From NCBI GenBank assembly GCA_024639205.1, contig JAHEIV010000130.1:1-7704 (forward strand): a DNA stretch of 7,704 bases, written 5' to 3'. The stretch comes from Deltaproteobacteria bacterium (GTDB lineage Bacteria > Desulfobacterota > Desulfobacteria > Desulfobacterales > SG8-13). Both the position numbers and the translations under genes were made by a program. Positions 1 through 5,893 of this stretch are shown piece after piece. Numbering within the stretch: position 1 is the stretch's first letter; each line of letters starts with the position of its first letter. The notes under the pieces were generated by a model that saw only the letters and a list, made by a program, of their open reading frames with translations, made no database searches and had not been told where the DNA came from.

Positions 1-800
1 ACGCCGGATGTTCCATGGGAGAATACTTTCGCGATAAAGGCCAGCACGCCCTGATCATTTACGACGATCTTTCCAAACAGGCGGCCTCGTACCGGCAGGT
101 TTCCCTGCTGCTTCGCCGTCCACCCGGGCGCGAGGCCTATCCGGGCGATATTTTCTACAACCATTCTCGCCTGCTGGAGCGGGCCGCAAAGCTCAACGAC
201 GATCTCGGAGCCGGTTCACTGACCGCCCTGCCGGTGATCGAGACCCAGGCCGGTGACGTCTCGGCATACATCCCCACCAACGTGATTTCCATCACCGACG
301 GGCAAATCTATCTCGAACCCGGCCTCTTTTTTGCCGGTGTTCGTCCGGCGATCAACGTCGGTCTTTCGGTTTCCCGGGTGGGTGGTGCCGCACAAGTCAA
401 GGCCATGAAGCAAGTGGCCGGCACCCTTCGTCTGGACCTGGCCCAGTACCGCGAACTGGAGGCGTTTGCCGCTTTCGGCAGCGATCTGGACAAGTCCACC
501 CAACAGCAGCTGACCCGCGGAGCCCGTCTGGTGGAAATCCTGAAACAGCCCCAGTATCAGCCGCTGCCGATGGAAAAGCAGGTCACGGTCTTGTTTGCCG
601 GAACCAGGGGATTTTTGGACAACTATCCGATCGATGTTCTGGCCAAATACGAGGCCGGGCTCTATCCCTTCATCGAGGACCGTTACCCGCAAATCTTTTC
701 CGAGCTGAAAGAAAAACAGGCCATCGGAGACGATCTGGAAAAGCTGATGTCCGAAGCTCTGACTGCCTATGGCGAGGAGTTCAAGGACACCATCAAATAA
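1..800 (+). CDS. atpA: ATP synthase F1 subunit alpha, C-terminal part (5' end outside window)
   Basis: This is the nucleotide-binding, non-catalytic alpha subunit of the F1 sector, which alternates with beta in the alpha3beta3 ring on the cytoplasmic face of the inner membrane. The reading frame is open from base 3, so the gene enters from the left and the ATG at base 15 is an internal methionine. Visible landmarks are MGEYFRDKGQHALIIYDDLS, the RRPPGREAYPGD segment and SVSRVGGAAQ. The arginine in the last of these (codon 375-377) matches the alpha arginine finger, Arg376 of E. coli, which reaches into the beta catalytic site. By that alignment roughly 250 N-terminal residues, including the P-loop, lie outside the window. 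The C-terminal helical domain is complete and ends with TAA at 798-800. The next gene, atpG, begins 94 bases downstream, as in a normal atpAGDC operon. Identification is secure; only the length is incomplete. Confidence 0.97.
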   Translation, partial: AGCSMGEYFRDKGQHALIIYDDLSKQAASYRQVSLLLRRPPGREAYPGDIFYNHSRLLERAAKLNDDLGAGSLTALPVIETQAGDVSAYIPTNVISITDGQIYLEPGLFFAGVRPAINVGLSVSRVGGAAQVKAMKQVAGTLRLDLAQYRELEAFAAFGSDLDKSTQQQLTRGARLVEILKQPQYQPLPMEKQVTVLFAGTRGFLDNYPIDVLAKYEAGLYPFIEDRYPQIFSELKEKQAIGDDLEKLMSEALTAYGEEFKDTIK

Positions 801-806
801 AGAATA

Positions 807-855
807 GCTGCGAGACACGTGTGATGAAGCGCAACGAAGGCGACCTTCTCGCAGC
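807..855 (+). other. Stem-loop in the atpA-atpG gap
   Basis: The arms GCTGCGAGA (807-815) and TCTCGCAGC (847-855) are perfectly complementary over 9 bp and enclose a 31-base loop. Inside it, GAAGG (836-840) and CCTTC (844-848) could form a competing small hairpin. There is no T tract, so this is not an intrinsic terminator. It starts 7 bases after the atpA stop and ends about 30 bases before the atpG ribosome binding site. Inference: it may be an mRNA processing or stability element that helps set the unequal alpha:gamma stoichiometry (3:1). No function is proven. Confidence 0.5.
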
Positions 856-894
856 CTGGCAGCATCTCAACCTGAATCTATAGGCGGGAGTCGT

Positions 895-1788
895 ATGCCA
901 ACGCTAAAGGATATTGAAAACAAGATCAAAGCGGTCAAAAAAACCCAGCAGATTACCAAAGCGATGAACATGGTGGCGGCATCGCGTTTGCGCGGTTCCC
1001 AGACCACCATGGAAGCATTTCGCCCCTATGCCGGCAAGTTCGCCGAGGTGCTCGGCAGCCTGGCGGAACGCGCCGAAGAAGGTGCCAATCCCCTGCTGGT
1101 CCCGCGTGAAACGGTCAAGAGTATCCACATCGTGCTGTGCACCTCGGACCGGGGCCTTTGCGGCGGCTTCAACACCAATTTGATCCACCGGGCCGAAAAG
1201 TTAACGGCGGAGAAGCAGCAGGGGAACCCCACGGTTTCGTTTACCTGCTTCGGCAAAAAGGGTCGCGACTGGGCTCGCAAAGCCAGGCAGACGATCACCG
1301 AAGAACACGTGGGGATCGTCGGGACCCAGTTTGGTTTCAACGTTGCCGCCACCGCCGGACGGAAATTGGTGGAAGGTTTTCTGCAGGGCGAGTTCGACGA
1401 AGTTCACGTCGTTTATGCGGAGTTTCTCAGCATGGCCAGGCAGCTGCCGGTGGCCAAACAGCTCTTGCCGATTCCACCGATCGAAAAGGTGGAGGAGCAG
1501 GACAGAGAAAAAGCGGCGGCATACCTGCCCGAGCATATCTGTGAGCCCTCACCGGAACAACTGCTCGGCGAGATGCTGCCGCGAAATGTCTACGTGCAGC
1601 TTTACAGCGCACTGTTAGAGACATCCACCAGCGAGCATGCAGCCCGCATGATGGCCATGGACAACGCTACCAAGGCGTGCAAAGACATGCTGGAAAATTT
1701 AACGCTTATCTACAACAAGGCACGGCAGGCGGCCATCACCGCGGAGCTCATGGACATCGTCGGCGGTGCGGAAGCCCTCAGAGGATAA
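895..1788 (+). CDS. atpG: ATP synthase F1 subunit gamma
   Basis: Gamma is the central rotor shaft of F1, coupling c-ring rotation to conformational change in alpha3beta3. The protein is 297 residues, slightly longer than the usual 286-290. The N-terminal helix carries the hallmark IKAVKKTQQITKAMNMVAAS (residues 11-30). The conserved SDRGLCGGFN motif lies near residues 84-93 in the Rossmann-like central domain. The C-terminal helix ends NKARQAAITAELMDIVGGAEAL, which fits the coiled coil formed with the N-terminal helix inside the alpha3beta3 cavity. The ATG at 895 is preceded by GGGAG (886-890) with a short 4-base gap, and starting there gives the family's canonical N-terminus. The gene lies between atpA (94-base gap, with a stem-loop) and atpD (43-base gap) in one operon. 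No truncation or frameshift is visible. Confidence 0.97.
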   Translation: MPTLKDIENKIKAVKKTQQITKAMNMVAASRLRGSQTTMEAFRPYAGKFAEVLGSLAERAEEGANPLLVPRETVKSIHIVLCTSDRGLCGGFNTNLIHRAEKLTAEKQQGNPTVSFTCFGKKGRDWARKARQTITEEHVGIVGTQFGFNVAATAGRKLVEGFLQGEFDEVHVVYAEFLSMARQLPVAKQLLPIPPIEKVEEQDREKAAAYLPEHICEPSPEQLLGEMLPRNVYVQLYSALLETSTSEHAARMMAMDNATKACKDMLENLTLIYNKARQAAITAELMDIVGGAEALRG

Positions 1789-1831
1789 GACGACTAACAG
1801 ATAGATATCGTGTAGAGCAGGAGGTTTTTCG

Positions 1832-3250
1832 ATGGGAGAAAACATTGGCAAAGTACTGCAGGTCATGGGGCCTGTCGTTGACGTGGAGTTCGAGCAGGGC
1901 AAACTGCCGACCATTTACACGGCGTTGACGATTACCAACCCGGCTATCGATGACACGGAAGACAACCTTGTTATCGAGGTGTCGCAACATCTTGGCGACA
2001 ATGTGGTTCGCACCATCGCCATGGACGTCACCGACGGACTGGTGCGCGGCACGCCGGTGAAAGACACCGGTAAGCCGATCATGATGCCGGTCGGCGAAGC
2101 CGGCCTCGGCCGTGTGCTGAACGTGGTGGGTCGGCCCGTGGATGGTCTCGGGCCGGTGAGTCAGGACAAAATGCTGCCGATTCACCGGGAAGCGCCCAAG
2201 TTCACCGAGCAGGACGTTACCGTGCGTGTGCTGGAAACCGGGGTGAAAGTCATCGACCTGCTGGTCCCTTTTCCCCGCGGGGGTAAGATGGGCATGTTCG
2301 GTGGAGCCGGTGTCGGTAAAACCGTCATCATGATGGAAATGGTGCACAATATCGCCATGCAGCACGGCGGTATTTCCGTGTTTGCCGGCGTGGGTGAACG
2401 AACCCGTGAAGGCAACGACCTGTACCACGAGATGAAGGACTCCGGCGTTCTTCCCAAAGCGGCGCTGATTTACGGCCAGATGACCGAACCGCCGGGAGCC
2501 CGGGCACGGGTGGCGCTGTCGGCTCTTACCGCTGCCGAATACTTCCGGGATGAAGAAGGGCAGGACGTGCTGATTTTCATCGACAACATCTTCCGCTTTA
2601 CCCAGGCCGGTTCGGAAGTTTCGGCGCTTCTCGGCCGGATGCCATCGGCGGTGGGTTACCAACCGACCCTGGCAGTCGATCTCGGCGAGCTCCAGGAGCG
2701 AATCACCTCCACGGACAAGGGCTCTATTACGGCCGTACAGTGCGTGTACGTGCCGGCGGATGACTTGACCGACCCGGCTCCGGCAACGACATTTGCCCAC
2801 CTGGATGGAACGGTGGTCTTGTCGCGCCAGATTGCTGAGCTTGGCATTTACCCGGCCGTCGACCCGCTGGATTCGACCTCTCGCATCCTGGACGCCAACT
2901 ACATCGGCGACGAGCACTATCAGACCGCCCGCCAGGTGCAGCAGATCCTGCAGAAATACAAAGAGCTGCAGGACATCATCGCCATTCTCGGCATGGAAGA
3001 GCTGTCCGATGAAGACAAGGTGACGGTTTCCCGGGCCCGCAAGATCCAACGCTTCCTCTCACAACCGTTCCATGTTGCCGAGGCATTTACCGGCAAAAAG
3101 GGCGCCTATGTGAAGATCGAGGACACGGTTCGTGCGTTCAAAGAGATATGCGACGGCAAGCACGATGACATTCCGGAGCAGGCATTCTACATGAAGGGCG
3201 GAATCGAGGAAGTCCTGGAAGAAGCCAAGAAACTCCAGGAAGCTGCATAA
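1832..3250 (+). CDS. atpD: ATP synthase F1 subunit beta (catalytic)
   Basis: Beta carries the catalytic ATP synthesis/hydrolysis sites of F1. The protein is 472 residues, a normal length. The Walker A loop GGAGVGKT is at residues 157-164. GVGERTREGND follows, with the catalytic glutamate at residue 189 (E. coli Glu181) and Arg190. The Walker B strand DVLIFID ends at Asp251, and the adjoining IFRFTQAGSEVSALLGRMPS segment is intact. EELSDED in the C-terminal helical domain corresponds to the DELSEED region that contacts gamma. The start is supported by a strong AGGAGGT at 1819-1825, 6 bases before the ATG. It is the best ribosome binding site in the operon, in keeping with the need for three beta per gamma. 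The stop lies 15 bases before atpC. PFPRGGKMGMFGG before the P-loop, instead of the common PYAKGGKIGLFGG, is a wording I associate with Desulfobacterota. Confidence 0.98.
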   Translation: MGENIGKVLQVMGPVVDVEFEQGKLPTIYTALTITNPAIDDTEDNLVIEVSQHLGDNVVRTIAMDVTDGLVRGTPVKDTGKPIMMPVGEAGLGRVLNVVGRPVDGLGPVSQDKMLPIHREAPKFTEQDVTVRVLETGVKVIDLLVPFPRGGKMGMFGGAGVGKTVIMMEMVHNIAMQHGGISVFAGVGERTREGNDLYHEMKDSGVLPKAALIYGQMTEPPGARARVALSALTAAEYFRDEEGQDVLIFIDNIFRFTQAGSEVSALLGRMPSAVGYQPTLAVDLGELQERITSTDKGSITAVQCVYVPADDLTDPAPATTFAHLDGTVVLSRQIAELGIYPAVDPLDSTSRILDANYIGDEHYQTARQVQQILQKYKELQDIIAILGMEELSDEDKVTVSRARKIQRFLSQPFHVAEAFTGKKGAYVKIEDTVRAFKEICDGKHDDIPEQAFYMKGGIEEVLEEAKKLQEAA

Positions 3251-3265
3251 CGAAGGGGCTGATTT

Positions 3266-3685
3266 ATGGCGGAACACATCACACTGGAAGTCGTAACTCC
3301 GGAGAAATACGTGGTCAGCGAAGAAGTACAGATTGTCGCTGCACCGGGCCTGTTTGGCGAGTTCGGGGTTCTGACCGGCCACACACCGTTTATGACTGCG
3401 CTGAAAACCGGCACCGTTCGTTACACCGATGCGAACGGATCCGAGCACCATGTATTCGTCAGCGGTGGATTTGCCGAAGCGCTTCCCGACAAGGTAACCG
3501 TCCTGGCCGAATCGGCGGAACGCCGCCGCGACATCGATCTCGAACGCGCCCTGGCAGCAAAAGAACGGGCGGAGAAACGGCTGGCGGAGGAGCGTACGCG
3601 CGATGAAATCGAATTCACCCGGGCCAGAATAGCTCTGGAACGGGCCATCAACCGAATTCGCCTCGCAAAGACGCGAAAACAGTAA
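3266..3685 (+). CDS. atpC: ATP synthase F1 subunit epsilon
   Basis: Epsilon joins gamma to the c-ring and can inhibit ATP hydrolysis through its C-terminal helices. The protein is 139 residues, the same length as E. coli epsilon. Residues 1 to about 85 form the beta-sandwich domain, with the typical stretch AAPGLFGEFGVLTGHTPFMT (25-44) and the VSGGFAEALPDKVTVLAE segment. Residues from about 88 onward form the two-helix domain, rich in Arg, Glu and Ala, so both domains are present. The ATG at 3266 follows AAGGGG (3253-3258). It is the last gene of the atp block, and an intrinsic terminator begins 75 bases after its stop. The gap carries an unattached AGGAGG (3729-3734) that serves no evident gene. 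Confidence 0.96.
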   Translation: MAEHITLEVVTPEKYVVSEEVQIVAAPGLFGEFGVLTGHTPFMTALKTGTVRYTDANGSEHHVFVSGGFAEALPDKVTVLAESAERRRDIDLERALAAKERAEKRLAEERTRDEIEFTRARIALERAINRIRLAKTRKQ

Positions 3686-3759
3686 CAGCTGAAGCGGCGG
3701 TCCCCTCACCCTGCCATGCACACTTCAAAGGAGGACCGGACGGTACATTCAAAAAACGC

Positions 3760-3794
3760 AAAAGGGCAAACCATTGTGTGGTTTGCCCTTTTTT
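3760..3794 (+). terminator. Rho-independent terminator of the atp operon
   Basis: The arms AAAAGGGCAAACCA (3760-3773) and TGGTTTGCCCTTTT (3779-3792) pair perfectly over 14 bp around a 5-base loop, TTGTG. A run of six T (3789-3794) overlaps the distal arm. Because the stem begins with A residues it may also work on minus-strand transcripts, but no minus-strand gene is seen here. It separates the atp operon from the glmU-like gene. Confidence 0.95.
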
Positions 3795-3866
3795 ATACTT
3801 GGAAATGGATTATTGTAAGACAAACCCGTTAGACGAAACCGACAGGAAAACTGCGTCTGGGACCAA

Positions 3867-3895
3867 TTGTTTTTCAGAACCCGCAGCCGTATCTG
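3867..3895 (+). promoter_or_regulatory. Possible weak sigma70-type promoter for the glmU-like gene
   Basis: TTGTTT (3867-3872) and TATCTG (3890-3895) are separated by exactly 17 bases and lie just upstream of the GTG at 3923. Each hexamer matches consensus at only three of six positions, so this is a tentative call. A promoter is expected somewhere between the terminator and this gene, and I saw no better candidate. Confidence 0.25.
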
Positions 3896-3922
3896 TCTGA
3901 CAAACCGAAAGCGCAAGCGAAA

Positions 3923-4684
3923 GTGGGCACCGTATCCAAACATGATGATGTAACCGCGGTCATCCTGGCCGCCGGCCTGGGAAAAAGAATGAAGTCGACC
4001 CGGGCGAAGGTGCTCCACGAGGTATTGCAGCGACCGATGATCCTGTATGTCGTCGATACCGCCGCGGCAGTCGCCGGTGATCATGTCATCGTTGTTGTCG
4101 GGCACCAGGCGGATCGTGTCCGGAAAGTGGTCGGTGCCCATGGCGCTGCCCTGTTTGCCCACCAGGCCGAGCAGCTCGGTACCGGCCACGCGGTGCAGTG
4201 TGCGCTGCCGCTGATACCCGAAGGCTGTCGCCAGGTAGTCATCCTTTGCGGTGACGTGCCGTTGATCTCCGCAGAGACGATCGAAAAGCTCATCGCAGAT
4301 CACCGCCGCCACCGGCGGCACGCCACGGTTCTGGCGGTTGAAGTCGATGATCCGAGCGGATACGGGCGGATTCTTCAGGATGCGGACAATCGGGTGATCG
4401 GCATCGTCGAGGAAGCCGACGCTTCGGCAGCCGAAAAAGCGCTGCGCATCATCAATACCGGCGTCTATTGCGTTGACAGAGACTACCTGTCAGCCGCCCT
4501 GCGGGAAATTGACAGCGACAATGCACAGGGTGAGCTCTATTTGACGGATATTGTCTCCGTCGGACACCGCGAAAATTGGAATGTCGGGGCCCTCATAGCA
4601 GCCGATCCGGCAGAGTTTTTCGGTATCAACAGCCGAAGGGATCTGCAGAAGGTGGAACGGATTCTGCTGAAGCGAAAGCTGTAA
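3923..4684 (+). CDS. Stand-alone GlmU-type sugar nucleotidyltransferase (uridyltransferase domain only)
   Basis: The protein matches the N-terminal pyrophosphorylase domain of bifunctional GlmU, which makes UDP-GlcNAc from UTP and GlcNAc-1-phosphate in the cytoplasm for peptidoglycan and lipopolysaccharide. It is 253 residues, whereas full GlmU is about 450. Motifs in order: LAAGLGKRM (15-23) with Lys29 of AKVLH, QLGTGHA (84-90), CGDVPL (109-114), GYGRI, INTGVY (from 177), NAQGE (200-204) and GINSRRDL. Asp111 and Asn236 correspond to the metal-binding Asp105 and Asn227 of E. coli GlmU, so the active site looks intact. The protein stops right after the domain, at VERILLKRKL, with no hexapeptide-repeat acetyltransferase domain. 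No stray coding for that domain follows; the next bases are a palindromic element. The GTG at 3923 is the only reasonable start, because the frame upstream is open to a TAG at 3830 but contains no ATG, GTG or TTG; the ribosome binding site is poor. The sugar substrate could differ from GlcNAc-1-P. Confidence 0.85.
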   Translation: MGTVSKHDDVTAVILAAGLGKRMKSTRAKVLHEVLQRPMILYVVDTAAAVAGDHVIVVVGHQADRVRKVVGAHGAALFAHQAEQLGTGHAVQCALPLIPEGCRQVVILCGDVPLISAETIEKLIADHRRHRRHATVLAVEVDDPSGYGRILQDADNRVIGIVEEADASAAEKALRIINTGVYCVDRDYLSAALREIDSDNAQGELYLTDIVSVGHRENWNVGALIAADPAEFFGINSRRDLQKVERILLKRKL

Positions 4685-4698
4685 ACATGAATCTTGCA

Positions 4699-4816
4699 TG
4701 AAAATTGATGAGAAGACGGCATCTTTGTTCCGGCATCATTTCGAGCGAGCGATGGGGATAAGCCATCTTGCTCAATCGGCATGAGGATTAAATCGTTTTC
4801 ATCTCATCAATTTTCA
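4699..4816. repeat. 118-base palindromic element with 15-bp perfect terminal inverted repeats
   Basis: TGAAAATTGATGAGA (4699-4713) and TCTCATCAATTTTCA (4802-4816) are exact reverse complements. Between them a second hairpin pairs GAGCGAG plus ATGG (4743-4755) with CCAT plus CTTGCTC (4763-4773), with a CG bulge and the loop GGATAAG. CGGCAT occurs three times inside (4717, 4731 and 4777). The core ATTTCGAGCGAGCGA...ATCTTG resembles, from memory, dispersed palindromic repeats seen in several bacterial genomes. The element begins 14 bases after the stop of the glmU-like gene and has no convincing ORF or T tract. It could be a MITE- or REP-like mobile repeat, or a 3'-end structure protecting the upstream mRNA. 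No clear target-site duplication is visible. Confidence 0.6.
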
Positions 4817-4961
4817 CACCCACGGGGGCGAGCCGGAGGCACTTCTGAATTGTGATATCAAGGACATGCAATAAAAGAACCAGCGCACAATGGCTGCACG
4901 CTGTATTGTTCAACGCCTTGTTTATGAGCGCCTTCAACTCGTGCGGCATCCATGTTATACC
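4817..4961. other. Non-coding spacer without a clear function
   Basis: This is the rest of the 330-base gap between the glmU-like gene and zapB. I see only a weak potential hairpin (CAGCG at 4881-4885 with CGCTG at 4899-4903, flanked by GAAC and GTTC). No ORF is convincing: a 53-codon minus-strand frame (4949 down to 4788) runs into the palindromic element and lacks a good ribosome binding site. Confidence 0.4.
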
Positions 4962-4991
4962 TTGACTTTCCAAGGGTAGATGGTTTATACA
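4962..4991 (+). promoter_or_regulatory. Sigma70-like promoter for zapB-zapA
   Basis: TTGACT (4962-4967, five of six consensus bases) is followed after 18 bases by TATACA (4986-4991), or after 17 bases by TTATAC (4985-4990). The expected transcription start is near 4997-5000, about 15 bases before the TTG start proposed for zapB. The promoter lies downstream of the more distant ATG at 4952, which argues against that ATG being the real start. Confidence 0.55.
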
Positions 4992-5003
4992 AAAAGGGTA
5001 ATA

Positions 5004-5009
5004 AGGGAG
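5004..5009 (+). promoter_or_regulatory. Ribosome binding site that decides the zapB start
   Basis: AGGGAG, inside the purine run AAGGGAGAAGG, lies 5 bases before the TTG at 5015. The ATG at 4952 has no comparable site, so this favours the shorter 79-residue protein. Confidence 0.55.
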
Positions 5010-5014
5010 AAGGT

Positions 5015-5254
5015 TTGGACAGCAACCAGATTCTGCAGCGGTTCGAAGAGATCGAACGAAGCGTTGAACGTGTAATCGAGGTTTGCAAGTCCTACGAGGC
5101 GATCCATTTAGAACTGAAACATAAAATCGGGAAACTGGAGGAGGAGCTTCAGCAAAAGGTCGAGGCGGAAAGGCGCTACCAAGAGGAAAGGTCCTTGATC
5201 CGGTCAAAAATCGATAACCTGCTGGACAAACTCAGTGGTCAGCTCACAGACTGA
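5015..5254 (+). CDS. zapB: ZapB-like small coiled-coil cell division protein
   Basis: This is a small, charged, cytoplasmic coiled-coil protein. From the TTG at 5015 it has 79 residues, beginning (M)DSNQILQRFEEIERSVERV, close to the 81 residues of E. coli ZapB. Heptad-like Leu/Ile spacing runs through most of its length, as in IEVCKSYEAIHLELKHKIGK and the Glu/Arg-rich stretch before IDNLLDKLSGQL. There is no signal peptide or membrane segment. ZapB is known to bind ZapA and bundle at the Z-ring, and the zapA gene following after 9 bases supports this role. Family identity rests on size, coiled coil and context, since short coiled coils are hard to assign by sequence alone. An ATG 63 bases upstream (4952) would add 21 residues, but those would be encoded across the predicted promoter. 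Confidence 0.72.
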   Translation: MDSNQILQRFEEIERSVERVIEVCKSYEAIHLELKHKIGKLEEELQQKVEAERRYQEERSLIRSKIDNLLDKLSGQLTD

Positions 5255-5263
5255 GTTGCGGGC

Positions 5264-5638
5264 TTGAGCGTTACAATTGAGGAGAGGGAATCCCTACTTT
5301 CATTGGAACAACTTGTGACAATAGAGCTGTTCGGGCAGCCTTACACGTTTAAAACCCAGTCGGATATCCCCTGGGCCGAAGAGGTTGCGGACTATCTGGT
5401 TAAAGAAGTCAACCGGGTTGAAGGTGTTCAATCCGGCACCATGTCAAACGCGAACAAGATTACTGTGATGATTTCCGCTGCATTGAATATAGCCAAGGAT
5501 TGCCTGGAAACAAGACGCGATCACCAGGCGTTGGTTGACAATCTGGCACAGCGCTCGGCACAATGGGTCAGCAGACTGGACCGCTGTGCTATGCAGGCGG
5601 AGAATCATCCCGATGACAAGTTGCCAACCGGTGGTTAG
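5264..5638 (+). CDS. zapA: Cell division protein ZapA
   Basis: ZapA is a cytoplasmic FtsZ-binding protein that crosslinks protofilaments and recruits ZapB. The conserved N-terminal strand VTIELFGQPYTFKT is followed by an alpha helix (WAEEVADYLVKEVNRVEGV) and a long C-terminal helix containing ITVMISAALNIAKDCLETRR, as expected for the dimer/tetramer fold. From the TTG at 5264 it is 124 residues; typical ZapA is about 85-110. No in-frame ATG lies upstream of the conserved core. Alternatives are TTG at 5303 (111 residues, starting MEQLVTIELFGQ, closer to usual family N-termini) or GTG at 5315. GAGGAGAGGG (5279-5288) is somewhat far from both. Translation is probably coupled to zapB, whose stop is 9 bases upstream of 5264. 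The C-terminal tail, after about residue 108, is Asp/Pro/Gly-containing and probably disordered. Confidence 0.87.
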   Translation: MSVTIEERESLLSLEQLVTIELFGQPYTFKTQSDIPWAEEVADYLVKEVNRVEGVQSGTMSNANKITVMISAALNIAKDCLETRRDHQALVDNLAQRSAQWVSRLDRCAMQAENHPDDKLPTGG

Positions 5639-5715
5639 TCTGCAAATAAATGGCTCCTGATTTTTGCTCTTCCCAATTCCTCTTATTGTGATGCCTATCG
5701 GGTCAACCGGATAGC

Positions 5716-5893
5716 GACCCCTGCCGTGTTTGTGATTGGAAGATGTTCTTTGTCCCAACACACTTACTTCGGGAGCTGCTTGCGGCGTCGGTGTGCAGGT
5801 TCTGCTCTGACAGAAAAGCCTAAAGTCGCCTGGCGGCGCCCACTTTAATTCAATGGTTCAAAGACCTGCCAACACGGCACACTGGCAGGGGTC
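5716..5893 (+). ncRNA. ssrS: 6S RNA
   Basis: 6S RNA mimics an open promoter and binds the sigma70 RNA polymerase holoenzyme, dampening transcription in stationary phase. The closing stem is exact: GACCCCTGCC (5716-5725) pairs with GGCAGGGGTC (5884-5893), continuing as GTGT (5726-5729) with ACAC (5879-5882). The apical part has a small hairpin, TTCTG (5800-5804) with CAGAA (5811-5815), directly followed by AAGCCTAAAGTCGCC. This mirrors the apical hairpin and AAGCCTTAAAACTGCGAC of E. coli 6S. GGTTCAA near 5855 resembles the E. coli 3' strand of the central bubble. The size of about 178 nt and the position just after zapA, as in enterobacteria, also fit. CCGTGTT (5724-5730) could instead pair with AACACGG (5871-5877), so the base of the stem has two registers. 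True ends may extend some bases. A poor TTGTGA/GATAGC pair (5686-5715) is the only promoter-like sequence seen upstream. Confidence 0.82.

Noticed and set aside
216..818. 200-codon open frame on the minus strand opposite atpA
   Set aside because: Antisense shadow of atpA in a GC-rich gene; no family resemblance and no ribosome binding site noticed.
1778..3049. 423-codon open frame on the minus strand opposite atpD
   Set aside because: It lies wholly antisense to a highly conserved catalytic gene, its translation is His-rich with no recognisable fold, and GC-rich third codon positions readily create such long antisense frames.
3716..3832. Small + strand frame beginning at ATG 3716
   Set aside because: It reads straight through the 14-bp intrinsic terminator and has no ribosome binding site upstream.
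4788..4949. Possible 53-residue minus-strand protein in the gap upstream of zapB
   Set aside because: It runs into the palindromic element, lacks a proper ribosome binding site, and the TATAAC-like box nearby has no matching -35 and would sit only a few bases from the start.
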